Below, in pieces: positions 49,099-58,177 of a stretch of DNA of 64,000 nt. Position 1 is the first letter of the stretch; the number at the start of each line of letters is the position of its first letter. The translations under genes were made by a program, and so were the position numbers. The notes beneath the pieces are model-generated. The model saw nothing but the letters and a program-made list of their open reading frames with translations. It was not told the DNA's origin and made no database searches. Source of the DNA: Mucilaginibacter psychrotolerans (lineage in GTDB: Bacteria > Bacteroidota > Bacteroidia > Sphingobacteriales > Sphingobacteriaceae); assembly GCF_004519315.1 (NCBI RefSeq), contig NZ_SOZE01000004.1:124001-188000 (forward strand). The letters run 5' to 3'.

Positions 49099-49641
49099 CT
49101 ATACGATATTATGTTCTTTTTTAAATTGCTCAAAATCGAGCGCAGATTTTATCCCTTTTATAAGGTAACCAATAATGATGATCTTAAAGATAATCCCGCT
49201 TACGATATTGATAGGGTTATCAATGGCAAGTAACACTTGCACAATAATATATAGCACCAGCCCGGAAACAAGGCATACAAGCGGCTTTTTAGAGCTATAA
49301 GCCCCAAGGCCAAGGAATAAGAATGCCAGAATGAGTATAATGATCACTTCTGATATCGTATCGGGATTGTCTTGAAATCTAAAATAATTGATAATTGCGC
49401 TGAGGGTGAATATACCCGCCAGGTAATAAAGGCTGTTACCGGCTTTTTTTATTTGCTGGTTAAAATCGGCATAGTCGAGGTTGTTAACCTCCTGGCGAGC
49501 AATAAAGCTGCGTTGCTCGCTTTCGGTACCCTTTAACGGGTAACCACAACTGGTACAAAATACGTCTTCGGTGGCAACTTTGGTAAAGCACGACGCACAT
49601 TTAGCGTCGGTTTCGGCTGTGATAGTGGCTGAATTTTCCAT
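49099..49641 (-). CDS. Zinc-ribbon membrane protein, 180 aa
   Basis: A four-cysteine ribbon near the N-terminus ('CASCFTKVATEDVFCTSCG') is followed by a soluble linker. About four hydrophobic helices follow from residue 70 on ('LYYLAGIFTLSAIINYF', 'VIIILILAFLFLGLGAYS', 'VCLVSGLVLYIIVQVLLAI', 'IIFKIIIIGYLIKGI'). I do not know the family. It is first in a two-gene unit with the CPBP protease, which also starts with a zinc ribbon. The shared ribbon suggests both domains recognise the same partner. Confidence 0.8.
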   Translation of the reverse strand: MENSATITAETDAKCASCFTKVATEDVFCTSCGYPLKGTESEQRSFIARQEVNNLDYADFNQQIKKAGNSLYYLAGIFTLSAIINYFRFQDNPDTISEVIIILILAFLFLGLGAYSSKKPLVCLVSGLVLYIIVQVLLAIDNPINIVSGIIFKIIIIGYLIKGIKSALDFEQFKKEHNIV

Positions 49642-49730
49642 GTGATAATCTACGGTTCAAGATACTCTAAGATAATCACTTCATATGATATACACAAAGC
49701 ACTCAAAAAATATATCGGGAGTAAACGCGA

Positions 49731-51377
49731 TTAATCACCTAACTGCAAGAATAGTGGTGTTTCACTTACCTGCAGGGTTAGCTTTCCGTTTATAGCTTTA
49801 ACAACGCTCTGCGCCATGTTCTCGGCACCCGCTTTGGGTTTGTAAATTCCAATCGTTTTTTCGGCGCCGAAATTCAGGGTATAGGTGCGCACCTGCCCGG
49901 ATTGCTCGGGAATGGTAACAGCGTAAATTACTTTACCATTTTGTTCAAATTTATCTATCAGCGGGTTTTTGCCGATAGTACCCGTGTAGACGTAGCCATC
50001 TAACAATTTTCGGGTTTGTAAAATATAGTCGGCGGCAGGGCGGCGTTTGGGGCTTTGGGCAAGGCCCGATGTGGCGTATTGCTCCTCTTTACCCGCGAAG
50101 GCATCGAATAGTTGATAGAAGAAAAGCCTTTTTACACCATGCCTTGCATACAGCAGCGAGCTGCGCAATATCCAATCGGCCTGTGTTTGCAACGCCGATT
50201 TATTACCGATAGCCGGCGCGCGCTGGTAGCTGCCGGGGTTGATATCGTATCCCGTTTCGGTTACCCAAACTTCGGGTTTGCCGGGGAGGCTATCGGCATA
50301 TTTAACAAAGCTGTCTGCAACACGCCCAGCATCAGACAGCTCCGGGGCGATGCCGGTAGTAGCTTTGGTATGCGTAAACACACTACCATCATTAGCATAA
50401 AGGTGATAGTTGATGATATCGAAGCAAAGGTTAATACTGCCATCCGGCTTGTAACCACGGTTGGTTTTGCACCAGGCAACCATTCGTTTCAGGTAGTTTA
50501 CATCAGCCGTGGCTAATCCGGTCATTAATACCTGCATGGTAGGGTCGGCGGTTTTTACGCCGGCGTTGTTGCCCAAGGTGCCTTTATGTCCATCGTAAAA
50601 GGCGGATAGGTTGGCGGCATATTGCTCGGGTGTTTGGGTTGCTTTATCGCCTTTCCACCAGCGGTCGTTCTCGTTGCCGCATTCAATGTATTTGATAAGG
50701 CCAAGGCCTATTTTTACCTGGTTGGGTTTATCGCCTGCCCACCGCGGGCGCGTATCAACCTTAACCAATTTGGGGTCGATTGCTGTGTTGGCTCCATACC
50801 TCGCCGCAAACTGAAAAGCTGTGCGAGCCTGTACCACATACGAAGCTGGCGAAGCAATGTCGGCACCGTAAAAAACAGGCACGTTCTCATCATTGCGGTC
50901 TTCGGCAGGGTAGGTGTTCATCATCCATACCGGCAGGTTCTTCATATTAGCCAAAACCAGTATGCTATCCTGTTTGCAACGGGTGTATATGAGGTCGTAG
51001 TCCCAGCTGCCGTTATTGGTAGGGTTGAAGGTGTAATTACCTTGCGTATTTTCCAGTTTGTTCCAGTTCATGTAATGCCGCAGCCCGCTGAAGCATTTGA
51101 TGAGCGCCATATTATCCTCGTAAATATGGCCCCGCTCTTTGGGAGCGGCTGGGTTTTCCAAAAAATTCCATTCGTAGCCATTTACACCGAACATGTTGCG
51201 CAGCGGCACGCCCTCAACTTCGGCAGGGAAACTTCGTAAGTTTATCGTGCTCCCTTCGGGTATAGGTGCTGCAATTTTTGCGACGTGTATTTTTGAAGCT
51301 TTAGGATTGCATCCCGATAGAAGGAGTACGGCCACAAATGCAGGAATAGTCCGCATGACATTAAAGAATAAGTTCAT
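49731..51377 (-). CDS. Clan GH-A glycoside hydrolase lipoprotein (possibly GH39/PslG-like)
   Basis: A 548-residue lipoprotein with lipobox LLSGC (Cys about 23). The start may be the ATG at 51377 or 51356. The TIM-barrel glycosidase signs are 'RHYMNWNKLENTQGNY' early, an Asn-Glu acid/base pair in 'IKYIECGNENDRWW' and a nucleophile-type Glu in 'EVWVTETGYDINP'. A beta-sandwich-like C-terminal part follows from about 460. The exact GH family is not certain by eye. It lies near the polysaccharide operon, so cleavage of a self-made polymer is possible. Confidence 0.8.
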   Translation of the reverse strand: MNLFFNVMRTIPAFVAVLLLSGCNPKASKIHVAKIAAPIPEGSTINLRSFPAEVEGVPLRNMFGVNGYEWNFLENPAAPKERGHIYEDNMALIKCFSGLRHYMNWNKLENTQGNYTFNPTNNGSWDYDLIYTRCKQDSILVLANMKNLPVWMMNTYPAEDRNDENVPVFYGADIASPASYVVQARTAFQFAARYGANTAIDPKLVKVDTRPRWAGDKPNQVKIGLGLIKYIECGNENDRWWKGDKATQTPEQYAANLSAFYDGHKGTLGNNAGVKTADPTMQVLMTGLATADVNYLKRMVAWCKTNRGYKPDGSINLCFDIINYHLYANDGSVFTHTKATTGIAPELSDAGRVADSFVKYADSLPGKPEVWVTETGYDINPGSYQRAPAIGNKSALQTQADWILRSSLLYARHGVKRLFFYQLFDAFAGKEEQYATSGLAQSPKRRPAADYILQTRKLLDGYVYTGTIGKNPLIDKFEQNGKVIYAVTIPEQSGQVRTYTLNFGAEKTIGIYKPKAGAENMAQSVVKAINGKLTLQVSETPLFLQLGD

Positions 51378-51559
51378 AAAGAAGGGAACAAGTTTGGTTT
51401 GGTATTAAATGAAGGTAACGGCATGATTTGCGAAGTTGTAATTTTTACGCAAAATAGTTACGAAGGTTGTACGTCCGCCGTTCACAGCATTAAAATTTAA
51501 CGATTCTTTAAACTTTAGTGCTTTTTATTATTCCAACCTTTGCTAAAACCTCTTCTTAT

Positions 51560-52897
51560 ATGAAAAACCTATATCTTTTATTCTTTGTTGCCCTAATTGC
51601 TTCCTGTAAAAAGGATAATACACCCAAACCCTTTATTGCCACGAAAGCCGTTGTAAAAGACGCCGGGCTCATCGCTTTTAAAGCTGCGCCCCTTGCCGAT
51701 AACCAATTAAAGATTTCCTTTTCGAAACAATTACAAAAAACGCCATCAAAAATTATCTTAAAGCAAGACACTGCTACGCTTGTGGTGGCAGATGTAACCA
51801 GCGAGAACTCCGGCGTATCTTCGGCCACGGTTACCTATCCGTTTAAACCGGGCGTAGCGTACAATTTTGTGGTACAGGCTGCCGTCGCTACCGATACGAT
51901 CTACCATTATACCATCCCATCTTACAGCCATCAATACGTCAGCGCTTATAATTACAAGCAGGTTTTGCAGTTGCACCAAAGTCTGGGGACAAATGCTTTT
52001 GATATTTCTCCTTCCCGTAATTATCTGTTTATTACGGACAACGTAGCTAATACCCTTTACCTGAAACGCATCAACCTGCAAACACTGGGCGTTGAAGATA
52101 TTGGCACTAACCCTACATCAGGCCCGATACGCGCTATAGCCGATGATGAATTATTGAGATATGGCGACAACAGCACCGAAAACGTGCCGGCAACATCGGC
52201 AGGTGGTAACGACCAGGCAGTGCTGGCGCGCTACAATGTGAATACGCACAGGTATTCGTTCGTTGATTTTGTTTCTTCGGGATACGGCCGTATTTCACGC
52301 GTCATCAATAACCATGTGCTGGTTGTCAACCCTATTTATACGGCGAAAACGGCATCGCTCATTAACCTGGGGGATTTATCGCGTGTGCAATATCCGCTTA
52401 ATGATTTCGACTTTACGCGCATTTACGAAAATAGCTTCGGGCATATCTTATACAACGGTATGTTGGTGAACACCAGTAATGGTGCCTTCTCAAACGTTAT
52501 CAATTTAGATGCTAACTCCGGCTTGCTTGATGTTGATGATGCTACCGGTTATGTATTTACTTCCAGCTATCTAAAAAATGCGGCAGGTGATCCCCTGTCT
52601 GGTTTTAATGCTTATAAAAGCGGTGTACGGGTGTTTCAATCCGATTACGTGTACGGCAGAAGCTTTTCTCTTCCCATTATATTTAATATCAAAAACGATG
52701 TTGTTATTTATTACCAATGGTTCCCTTACGATACCAGGGTAAACATTGATGGCTACTATTCGCTCAATTTAAAAACCGGCGAAAGCAAGCTCATACAGGA
52801 TGACTCGGACGTTTACGCCCGCTTCGATTACCAACAACCGGATGGTTCGGTAATTTCCGTACGGGCAGATCGCGTTTATAAACTTACCCTGAAATAA
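51560..52897 (+). CDS. Hypothetical lipoprotein, probable beta-propeller, 445 aa
   Basis: The lipobox is IASC (Cys about 16) after 'KNLYLLFFVAL', then 'KKDNTPKP', the charged tail common in surface lipoproteins of Bacteroidota. A first Ig-like domain (about 30-125) is followed by repeated beta-blades ('LGTNAFDISPSRNYLFITDNVANTLYLKRINLQTLGVEDIG'), consistent with a seven-bladed propeller. I do not recognise a named family. The ATG at 51560 makes a proper signal peptide. It is divergent from the GH-A gene and ends at a strong terminator. Confidence 0.8.
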   Translation: MKNLYLLFFVALIASCKKDNTPKPFIATKAVVKDAGLIAFKAAPLADNQLKISFSKQLQKTPSKIILKQDTATLVVADVTSENSGVSSATVTYPFKPGVAYNFVVQAAVATDTIYHYTIPSYSHQYVSAYNYKQVLQLHQSLGTNAFDISPSRNYLFITDNVANTLYLKRINLQTLGVEDIGTNPTSGPIRAIADDELLRYGDNSTENVPATSAGGNDQAVLARYNVNTHRYSFVDFVSSGYGRISRVINNHVLVVNPIYTAKTASLINLGDLSRVQYPLNDFDFTRIYENSFGHILYNGMLVNTSNGAFSNVINLDANSGLLDVDDATGYVFTSSYLKNAAGDPLSGFNAYKSGVRVFQSDYVYGRSFSLPIIFNIKNDVVIYYQWFPYDTRVNIDGYYSLNLKTGESKLIQDDSDVYARFDYQQPDGSVISVRADRVYKLTLK

Positions 52898-52938
52898 AAA
52901 CGAATGCCCCGACTAGTTTAGGTCGGGGCATTCGTTTT
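52897..52938. terminator. Terminator hairpin between the lipoprotein gene and the NRPS-like gene
   Basis: A perfect 17-bp stem (52897-52913 with 52922-52938) with an eight-base loop, bounded by A's on the left and T's on the right. It can work in both directions and would close the polysaccharide operon as well. Confidence 0.88.
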
Positions 52939-52989
52939 ATAGCTTATTTCAACACGCCTCGCCGAATGAGCTAAGGCTAATGTCGTGCT

Positions 52990-55629
52990 TTACTTCACTT
53001 TGGCAGCCTCGTCCAGGCATTCCTGTAGTACACGTGCAAATTGCTTATCGTTAGGCGGGGCGAAGATGGTATTGTGCTCACCGGGGATATCGTGTACGGC
53101 AACGCCTTTAAGGGCGTAAGGTATCCAGCCGAGGTATTTAAAGTCGTCCATATAAAAAGTTTTCTTTTTAGCGCGGAACAGCTCTAATTTGATATCCACC
53201 GGGGTAAGCAAATAATTGCGCTGTGCGGTTTCGCTTTTCTCGTGTATATCGTCGGTATAAGCAGCAAAGCCTTCTTTCTTCTTCACCTTATGCGGGAAAG
53301 CTTTTTTATAGATCTTGCTTATCCTGCGGCCAATTTCGCGGCTTTTGTATTCTATGGTACGTTTTGGGTCTTCTATGAACAGAACGGGGGTATAGGCAAT
53401 CTGTTTGGCAAGAAACCAAAGATCGCCTATTTTGCGTTTAAGCGGTGGCGTGTGTATTTTGGTTTGGTCGGCATAGGTGTCGAACATCGCAAGCATTTTT
53501 ACGTCTTTGCCCATGGCCAGCATTTGCTTGGCCATTTCGTAGGCTATCATTCCCCCCAACGAGTAGCCTGCAATGGCGTAAGGGCCAACCGGGTCGTGGT
53601 TGATGATTTCTTCCACATAATTGGCGGCAATTTCCTCCATTACATCCAATGGTTCGTCAATACCGTTTATACCTTTTGCCTGCAAGCCGTAAACCGGCTG
53701 TTCATTGTCCATATTCATGGCCAATGCATTGAATAGCAATACGTTGAGGCCTGCGCCGTGTACGATGTATAAGGGCATCTTGCTACCCATCGGTTTTATT
53801 GGCACTAACGAATCCCAGGTGATCAGTTCTGAGTTTACATCTAAACGGGCTGCCAGCCTTTCCACGGTTGAATGCTCGAAGAGCGTAGCCAGAGGAAGAC
53901 GTTTGCCCGTCTGCTCCTCAATTTTTGCCATGATTTTTACGGCTACCAACGAACGGCCTCCCAACTGGAAGAAATTGTCTACCATGCTTATCTTATCCAG
54001 ACCCATCATTTCCTGCCAGATATCGGCCACCATTTTTTCGTTGCTGGTGCGTGGCGCTACGTAAGCTTCTGAACGCACAATGTGGCTATAATCGGGTTTC
54101 GGTAGTGCTTTGCGGTCAATCTTGCCGTTGGGCGTTGATGGTATTACGTCCAGCAGTACGAAATCATCGGGCACCATGTATTCCGGCAGTTCGGCCAGTA
54201 AGGCATTCTGCCAGGCATCCTGTTGGGCCGCCGATGGGTGCCCCGTTTCGCCCGAATGCAGCAACAAATAAGCTACCAATCGCGGATAGCCCGGCGTGTC
54301 CTCACGGGCAATTACCACGGCTTCTTTTATATCCTCCTGCTTACCCAGGTTAAATTCAATTTCGCCGAGTTCAATACGATAGCCGCGCACTTTTACCTGG
54401 TGGTCTATACGGCCAAGGCATACAATCTCGCCTGTGGGCCTAATTTTGCCCAGGTCGCCTGTGCGGTATATCTTATCGCCGGGTTTGTTAGAGAAAGGGT
54501 TATCGATGAATTTTTCGGCGGTAAGTTCTTCGCGGTTCAGGTATCCCCACGATACGCCGTCGCCGCCTATGAGTATCTCGCCGATCTCTCCATCGGTAAG
54601 GTCGTTCATAGCCTCATCTACAATGTGTATCTGCGTGTTGTCTATCGGCCAGCCAATGGTAACATCTTCAGCATCGGTAACGTGTTTTATTACCGAATAG
54701 ATGGTCGTTTCGGTAGGGCCATACAGGTTCCAAACCTCGCTGCTGCGTTCTATAAGTTTGGCAGCAAGATCTTTAGCCAGCGCTTCGCCGCCGGTGAATA
54801 CCTTTATAGGCAGTTTTTCGTTCCAGTCTACTTCCAGCATCATGCGCCATGTGTAGGGAGTGGCTTGCAGTATGGTGATGCCCTGTGTGCGCACGATATC
54901 CAGCACGGCGCGACCATCTTTGGCGGTGAGTGAATCGGCAATAACCAATTCTGCGCCAACGCTTAGCGGCAGGTATATATCTAAGCCCGCAATATCGAAT
55001 GAAATGGTGGCTACGGCCAGGGTTTTATCGGCAGCGGTAATGCCCGGTTTCTTTTGGCAGCTGAGCATGAAGTTCACCAGGCTATGGTGAGCAATCTGCA
55101 CGCCTTTTGGTTTGCCGGTTGAGCCGGATGTGTATAGGATGTAAGCCAAATCTGCACCGGTTACGCCTGCCGCTGGCTGCTCGGGCAGTAACGGGGCAGC
55201 ATCTGCAAGGGCCTGCTCAATCAGCACTTCAATAGTATTGGCGGCGTAGTGGCCGGCATATTTAGCTGATGTGATCAATATTTTGGCTGCCGAATCTTCC
55301 AGCATGAACTCGATACGGTCTTTTGGATATTCAGGATCCAGCGGCACGTAGGCAGCTCCGGATTTCATGATGGCCAGCAGCGAGATGATCAGCTCGGGGC
55401 TACGATCCAGCGCAAGACCTATGATATCGCCTTTTTTGATGCCTTTTTGTACCAGCAGGGCGGCAACACGGTTAGCGGTATTGGCAACCTCGGCATAAGT
55501 CAACGAGCGATCATGAAAGCGGATCGCTATTTTATCTGTAAAGCTTTGCGCGCTCTCATTAAAAAGCTCAAACAGGGCCTTTTCCTTTGGATAATCTACC
55601 TCGGTGTTGTTTAAAATCTTTGCTTTCAT
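52990..55629 (-). CDS. Stand-alone NRPS-like enzyme: adenylation, carrier protein, thioesterase
   Basis: 879 residues with no condensation domain. The adenylation domain spans about 15-510: A3 'YTSGSTGKPKG' at 166-176, A5 'NLYGPTETT', A8 'RGYRIELGEIE' and the A10 Lys in 'NGKIDRKAL' near 503. The carrier domain has the phosphopantetheine serine S560 in 'DNFFQLGGRSLV'. The type I thioesterase has GYSLGG (S690), Asp717 and a C-terminal His in 'IPGEHNTIF'. By-eye pocket residues are D212, I213, L216, Q255, F278, G280, L302, I310 and Y311, closest to the glycine code as I remember it. It is last in the polysaccharide operon. Confidence 0.93.
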   Translation of the reverse strand: MKAKILNNTEVDYPKEKALFELFNESAQSFTDKIAIRFHDRSLTYAEVANTANRVAALLVQKGIKKGDIIGLALDRSPELIISLLAIMKSGAAYVPLDPEYPKDRIEFMLEDSAAKILITSAKYAGHYAANTIEVLIEQALADAAPLLPEQPAAGVTGADLAYILYTSGSTGKPKGVQIAHHSLVNFMLSCQKKPGITAADKTLAVATISFDIAGLDIYLPLSVGAELVIADSLTAKDGRAVLDIVRTQGITILQATPYTWRMMLEVDWNEKLPIKVFTGGEALAKDLAAKLIERSSEVWNLYGPTETTIYSVIKHVTDAEDVTIGWPIDNTQIHIVDEAMNDLTDGEIGEILIGGDGVSWGYLNREELTAEKFIDNPFSNKPGDKIYRTGDLGKIRPTGEIVCLGRIDHQVKVRGYRIELGEIEFNLGKQEDIKEAVVIAREDTPGYPRLVAYLLLHSGETGHPSAAQQDAWQNALLAELPEYMVPDDFVLLDVIPSTPNGKIDRKALPKPDYSHIVRSEAYVAPRTSNEKMVADIWQEMMGLDKISMVDNFFQLGGRSLVAVKIMAKIEEQTGKRLPLATLFEHSTVERLAARLDVNSELITWDSLVPIKPMGSKMPLYIVHGAGLNVLLFNALAMNMDNEQPVYGLQAKGINGIDEPLDVMEEIAANYVEEIINHDPVGPYAIAGYSLGGMIAYEMAKQMLAMGKDVKMLAMFDTYADQTKIHTPPLKRKIGDLWFLAKQIAYTPVLFIEDPKRTIEYKSREIGRRISKIYKKAFPHKVKKKEGFAAYTDDIHEKSETAQRNYLLTPVDIKLELFRAKKKTFYMDDFKYLGWIPYALKGVAVHDIPGEHNTIFAPPNDKQFARVLQECLDEAAKVK

Positions 55630-55739
55630 AATATCATTAGCGGTAAGCAGGGGGTAAATTTGCTAAAACCGTACAATTCAAATTTAATGATTTAACACAT
55701 TGTCACACGCTACAGCCCACACCTGTTAGCTATAATCCC

Positions 55740-56927
55740 TTAGGCTCCCGGCGTATTGTGCGGCGTATGGATAAACTTTTTGTTGGCACCCTTCAGTTTG
55801 AATAACAGGGCCAACATCGTAAAAAATATTAATGGTATCTTTAATACCGCACCCAGCAGTTTGCCGTTGAAAAACTGCCCAGGCACGGCGGCCAGTATGC
55901 CTATATAGCAAAAAGCAGTTGCCGCCAGCCACATTTGCCACGATGGGCCAACGCCCGGGGTCAACAGCGACACCAAAAGCATAAGCGGCATAAGCCCCAG
56001 CATGAGTATCCTGGGCAATATGGCGGTTTGGTATATCTCGTTAAAATAGTCGAAGTTGCCTCTCGCAAACAATTCTTTAAAACCGGTCCAAAAGTAGGTT
56101 TTAAGCAGGTTGAACTGTGCCGAAAGCCACCTGCGGCGCTGGTTTTTAAATACCTGGGGGTTGCTTACTTTTTCATCGTACACCAATGCAGCATCTGCAT
56201 AGGCCACATGAATGTTCTGACGGGTAAATTTCAGCCCCATCTCTTTATCGAAACCGCCCACCGCATCTATATCAGCCATGGTTGTTTTGAATAACCGGTA
56301 GTCAACAGCCATGCCCGACCCAATTATAGCTGCAGATAAGTTGAAAACACGCTGCGCCTTCCGGAAGATATGGTTATTTATTTCCTCACTTATGGCATCT
56401 AAAATGGCAACGGGGGTCTCGGTATTTTTAGCTACACGGTGGCCTTGTACTACCCTGTCGCCGGCCTGCAAATAATTATTGATCTGGGTAAGAAAATCCG
56501 GCGCGGCAATATTATCTATATCGAACACCACAGCGGCATCGAAGTCTTCATGCGTGGCCGCGATGCCAGCATTCAGGGCTTTTGATTTGGTGCTGCTGTC
56601 AAAAACTACTTCTACCACCTGCAAAGGCATTTCTTTAAGTTTCGCGATGGTTTCCGGCTGCAGCGAATCGGCAATGACGCATATGTGGAATTTATCGAGC
56701 GGGTAATTAATAGTCAGCGCATGCTCAGCAGAATTTAGAATGATGGCATCCTCTTTATAAGCGCAGATGTATATCACAAATTTGCTGTAAGCCGTAGCCA
56801 TTGGTGGCGCTTTTTTGATGATGAGCTTACCAACTACCGAAAAAACAAAAAGGTAAAGGCTATAAATGCCCAGATAGACGAATATAATGCTGAAAATAAC
56901 AGAGAAGATGATTTTAATAATTTCCAT
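55740..56927 (-). CDS. Membrane glycosyltransferase family 2
   Basis: 395 residues. An N-terminal membrane helix is at about 5-35. The GT-A core includes 'SKFVIYICAYKEDAIIL', 'ALNAGIAATHEDFDAAVVFDIDNIAAPDFL' (DxD as DID) and 'VGGFDKEMGLKF'. The QRRRW motif ('QVFKNQRRRWLSAQF') and C-terminal helices are those of processive or membrane GT2 enzymes (cellulose/hyaluronan-synthase-like). A priming or chain-elongating role in polysaccharide synthesis at the inner membrane is likely. It is 12 bases from the next upstream gene, in the same operon. Confidence 0.92.
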   Translation of the reverse strand: MEIIKIIFSVIFSIIFVYLGIYSLYLFVFSVVGKLIIKKAPPMATAYSKFVIYICAYKEDAIILNSAEHALTINYPLDKFHICVIADSLQPETIAKLKEMPLQVVEVVFDSSTKSKALNAGIAATHEDFDAAVVFDIDNIAAPDFLTQINNYLQAGDRVVQGHRVAKNTETPVAILDAISEEINNHIFRKAQRVFNLSAAIIGSGMAVDYRLFKTTMADIDAVGGFDKEMGLKFTRQNIHVAYADAALVYDEKVSNPQVFKNQRRRWLSAQFNLLKTYFWTGFKELFARGNFDYFNEIYQTAILPRILMLGLMPLMLLVSLLTPGVGPSWQMWLAATAFCYIGILAAVPGQFFNGKLLGAVLKIPLIFFTMLALLFKLKGANKKFIHTPHNTPGA

Positions 56928-56938
56928 TCTAAGCCTTT

Positions 56939-58177
56939 TTAATCAAATTTATTAAAGGTTTTCGCCTTTTTCGCCAATCCTTCGGTTAATAATTGTTTTA
57001 TATCGGTAATACGGTGTTCCCAGGTGTTATTGGCGGCAATATTTATACGTTGCGCCACTTTTTCAATAGTCTGAGGATCAACCAAAGCCGTGTTCAATGC
57101 GTCTGTAAATTCTTCGGCTGTGCTGCAATAGGGTACAAGCCCGCCGGTGAAATTGTGCAGGTCGTCGTTAAAATCTGTAGATACCACGGGTTTACCCGCC
57201 CCAAGATACTCGAATAACTTGAGCGGGAATATGTTGTTGCTCACCTCGTCTTTTTTGAACGGGATAACGCATACTTCGAAGCCCTTGAGCACGGCCGGCA
57301 TCTGTTCGTAAGCTACGGGTCCGGGTAGGTGAAGGTTAGGCGCGCTAAAATCGCCATCGCGTACGTAGCCCGCATCTACCGGGCCAACAAATACGAAACT
57401 TTTATCGGGATTGGCGGCAATTACCTTTTTTATCAGCGCGTAGTCTATCCTGCGTTCTATGGCGCCAAAATAACCTACTATCGGTTTCTTAATACCATTA
57501 AGAATATCAGCAACAGGCAGATCTGCATCCAATGCTTTTTGGCTATGGGTAAGGTTTGCTGCATTAGGCACGAAGTAGGAGTTGCGGTTAAGGAATGATT
57601 TTTTGTTGCGTAACTCGCGGCTCGTACTGATGATCATATCCACACTTTTAGCCAGTATTTCCTCATTATGTACGCCGTGTTTTAACTGATATGCCTCTAT
57701 TATAGGGTCTACGCAATGGTAAACGCTGAGCGCCGGTTGAGGCGATAAAGCCTTATGCAATTGCGGGTACGAAAAATTGTAAGAGTTGATGTAGATATAG
57801 TCGGTAATACCTAACTGCTTAAAAACTTTATTCAGGCGCGATGATACCATCCATTCGTTGAACTTTACAGCCATGCGATATCCCTTACCCTCGGGCAACA
57901 TATTGATTGAAGGCACGGGTGGGCAAATGATGATCTTGAAATTCGGCAGGTCGCTCTGGATGAAGCTGTTTGTGGCCGAGAAGAAATGGGGCTTGCGCAG
58001 TTGGTAGGCTTTGGTATCCTTAGCGTTGAAATAATCTTTCCAGGTGAAGGGCCTGTCTACAAAATACACATAATTATCCCTGGCCAGTAACCGCGCCATA
58101 ATATACGGTGTCGACTCCAGCTTGTTATCAAACTGCATCTGCGAAAAAACAACGATATGTTTGCCGGTTATGCTCAC
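56939..58177 (-). CDS. GT4-like (GT-B fold) glycosyltransferase
   Basis: 412 residues. The C-terminal Rossmann domain has 'KPIVGYFGAIERRIDYALIKKV', 'SFVFVGPVDAGY', 'LHLPGPVAYEQMPAVLKGFEVCVIPFKKDEVSNNIFPLKLFEYLGAGKPVVSTDF', typical of group 1 transferases, with the Glu of the 'E-x7-E'-like stretch in 'FPLKLFEYL'. The N-domain ('HIVVFSQMQFDNKLESTPYIMARLLA') resembles teichuronic-acid TuaH-like proteins. The sugar is unknown. The start overlaps the flippase gene by four bases (ATGA). Confidence 0.9.
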   Translation of the reverse strand: MSITGKHIVVFSQMQFDNKLESTPYIMARLLARDNYVYFVDRPFTWKDYFNAKDTKAYQLRKPHFFSATNSFIQSDLPNFKIIICPPVPSINMLPEGKGYRMAVKFNEWMVSSRLNKVFKQLGITDYIYINSYNFSYPQLHKALSPQPALSVYHCVDPIIEAYQLKHGVHNEEILAKSVDMIISTSRELRNKKSFLNRNSYFVPNAANLTHSQKALDADLPVADILNGIKKPIVGYFGAIERRIDYALIKKVIAANPDKSFVFVGPVDAGYVRDGDFSAPNLHLPGPVAYEQMPAVLKGFEVCVIPFKKDEVSNNIFPLKLFEYLGAGKPVVSTDFNDDLHNFTGGLVPYCSTAEEFTDALNTALVDPQTIEKVAQRINIAANNTWEHRITDIKQLLTEGLAKKAKTFNKFD

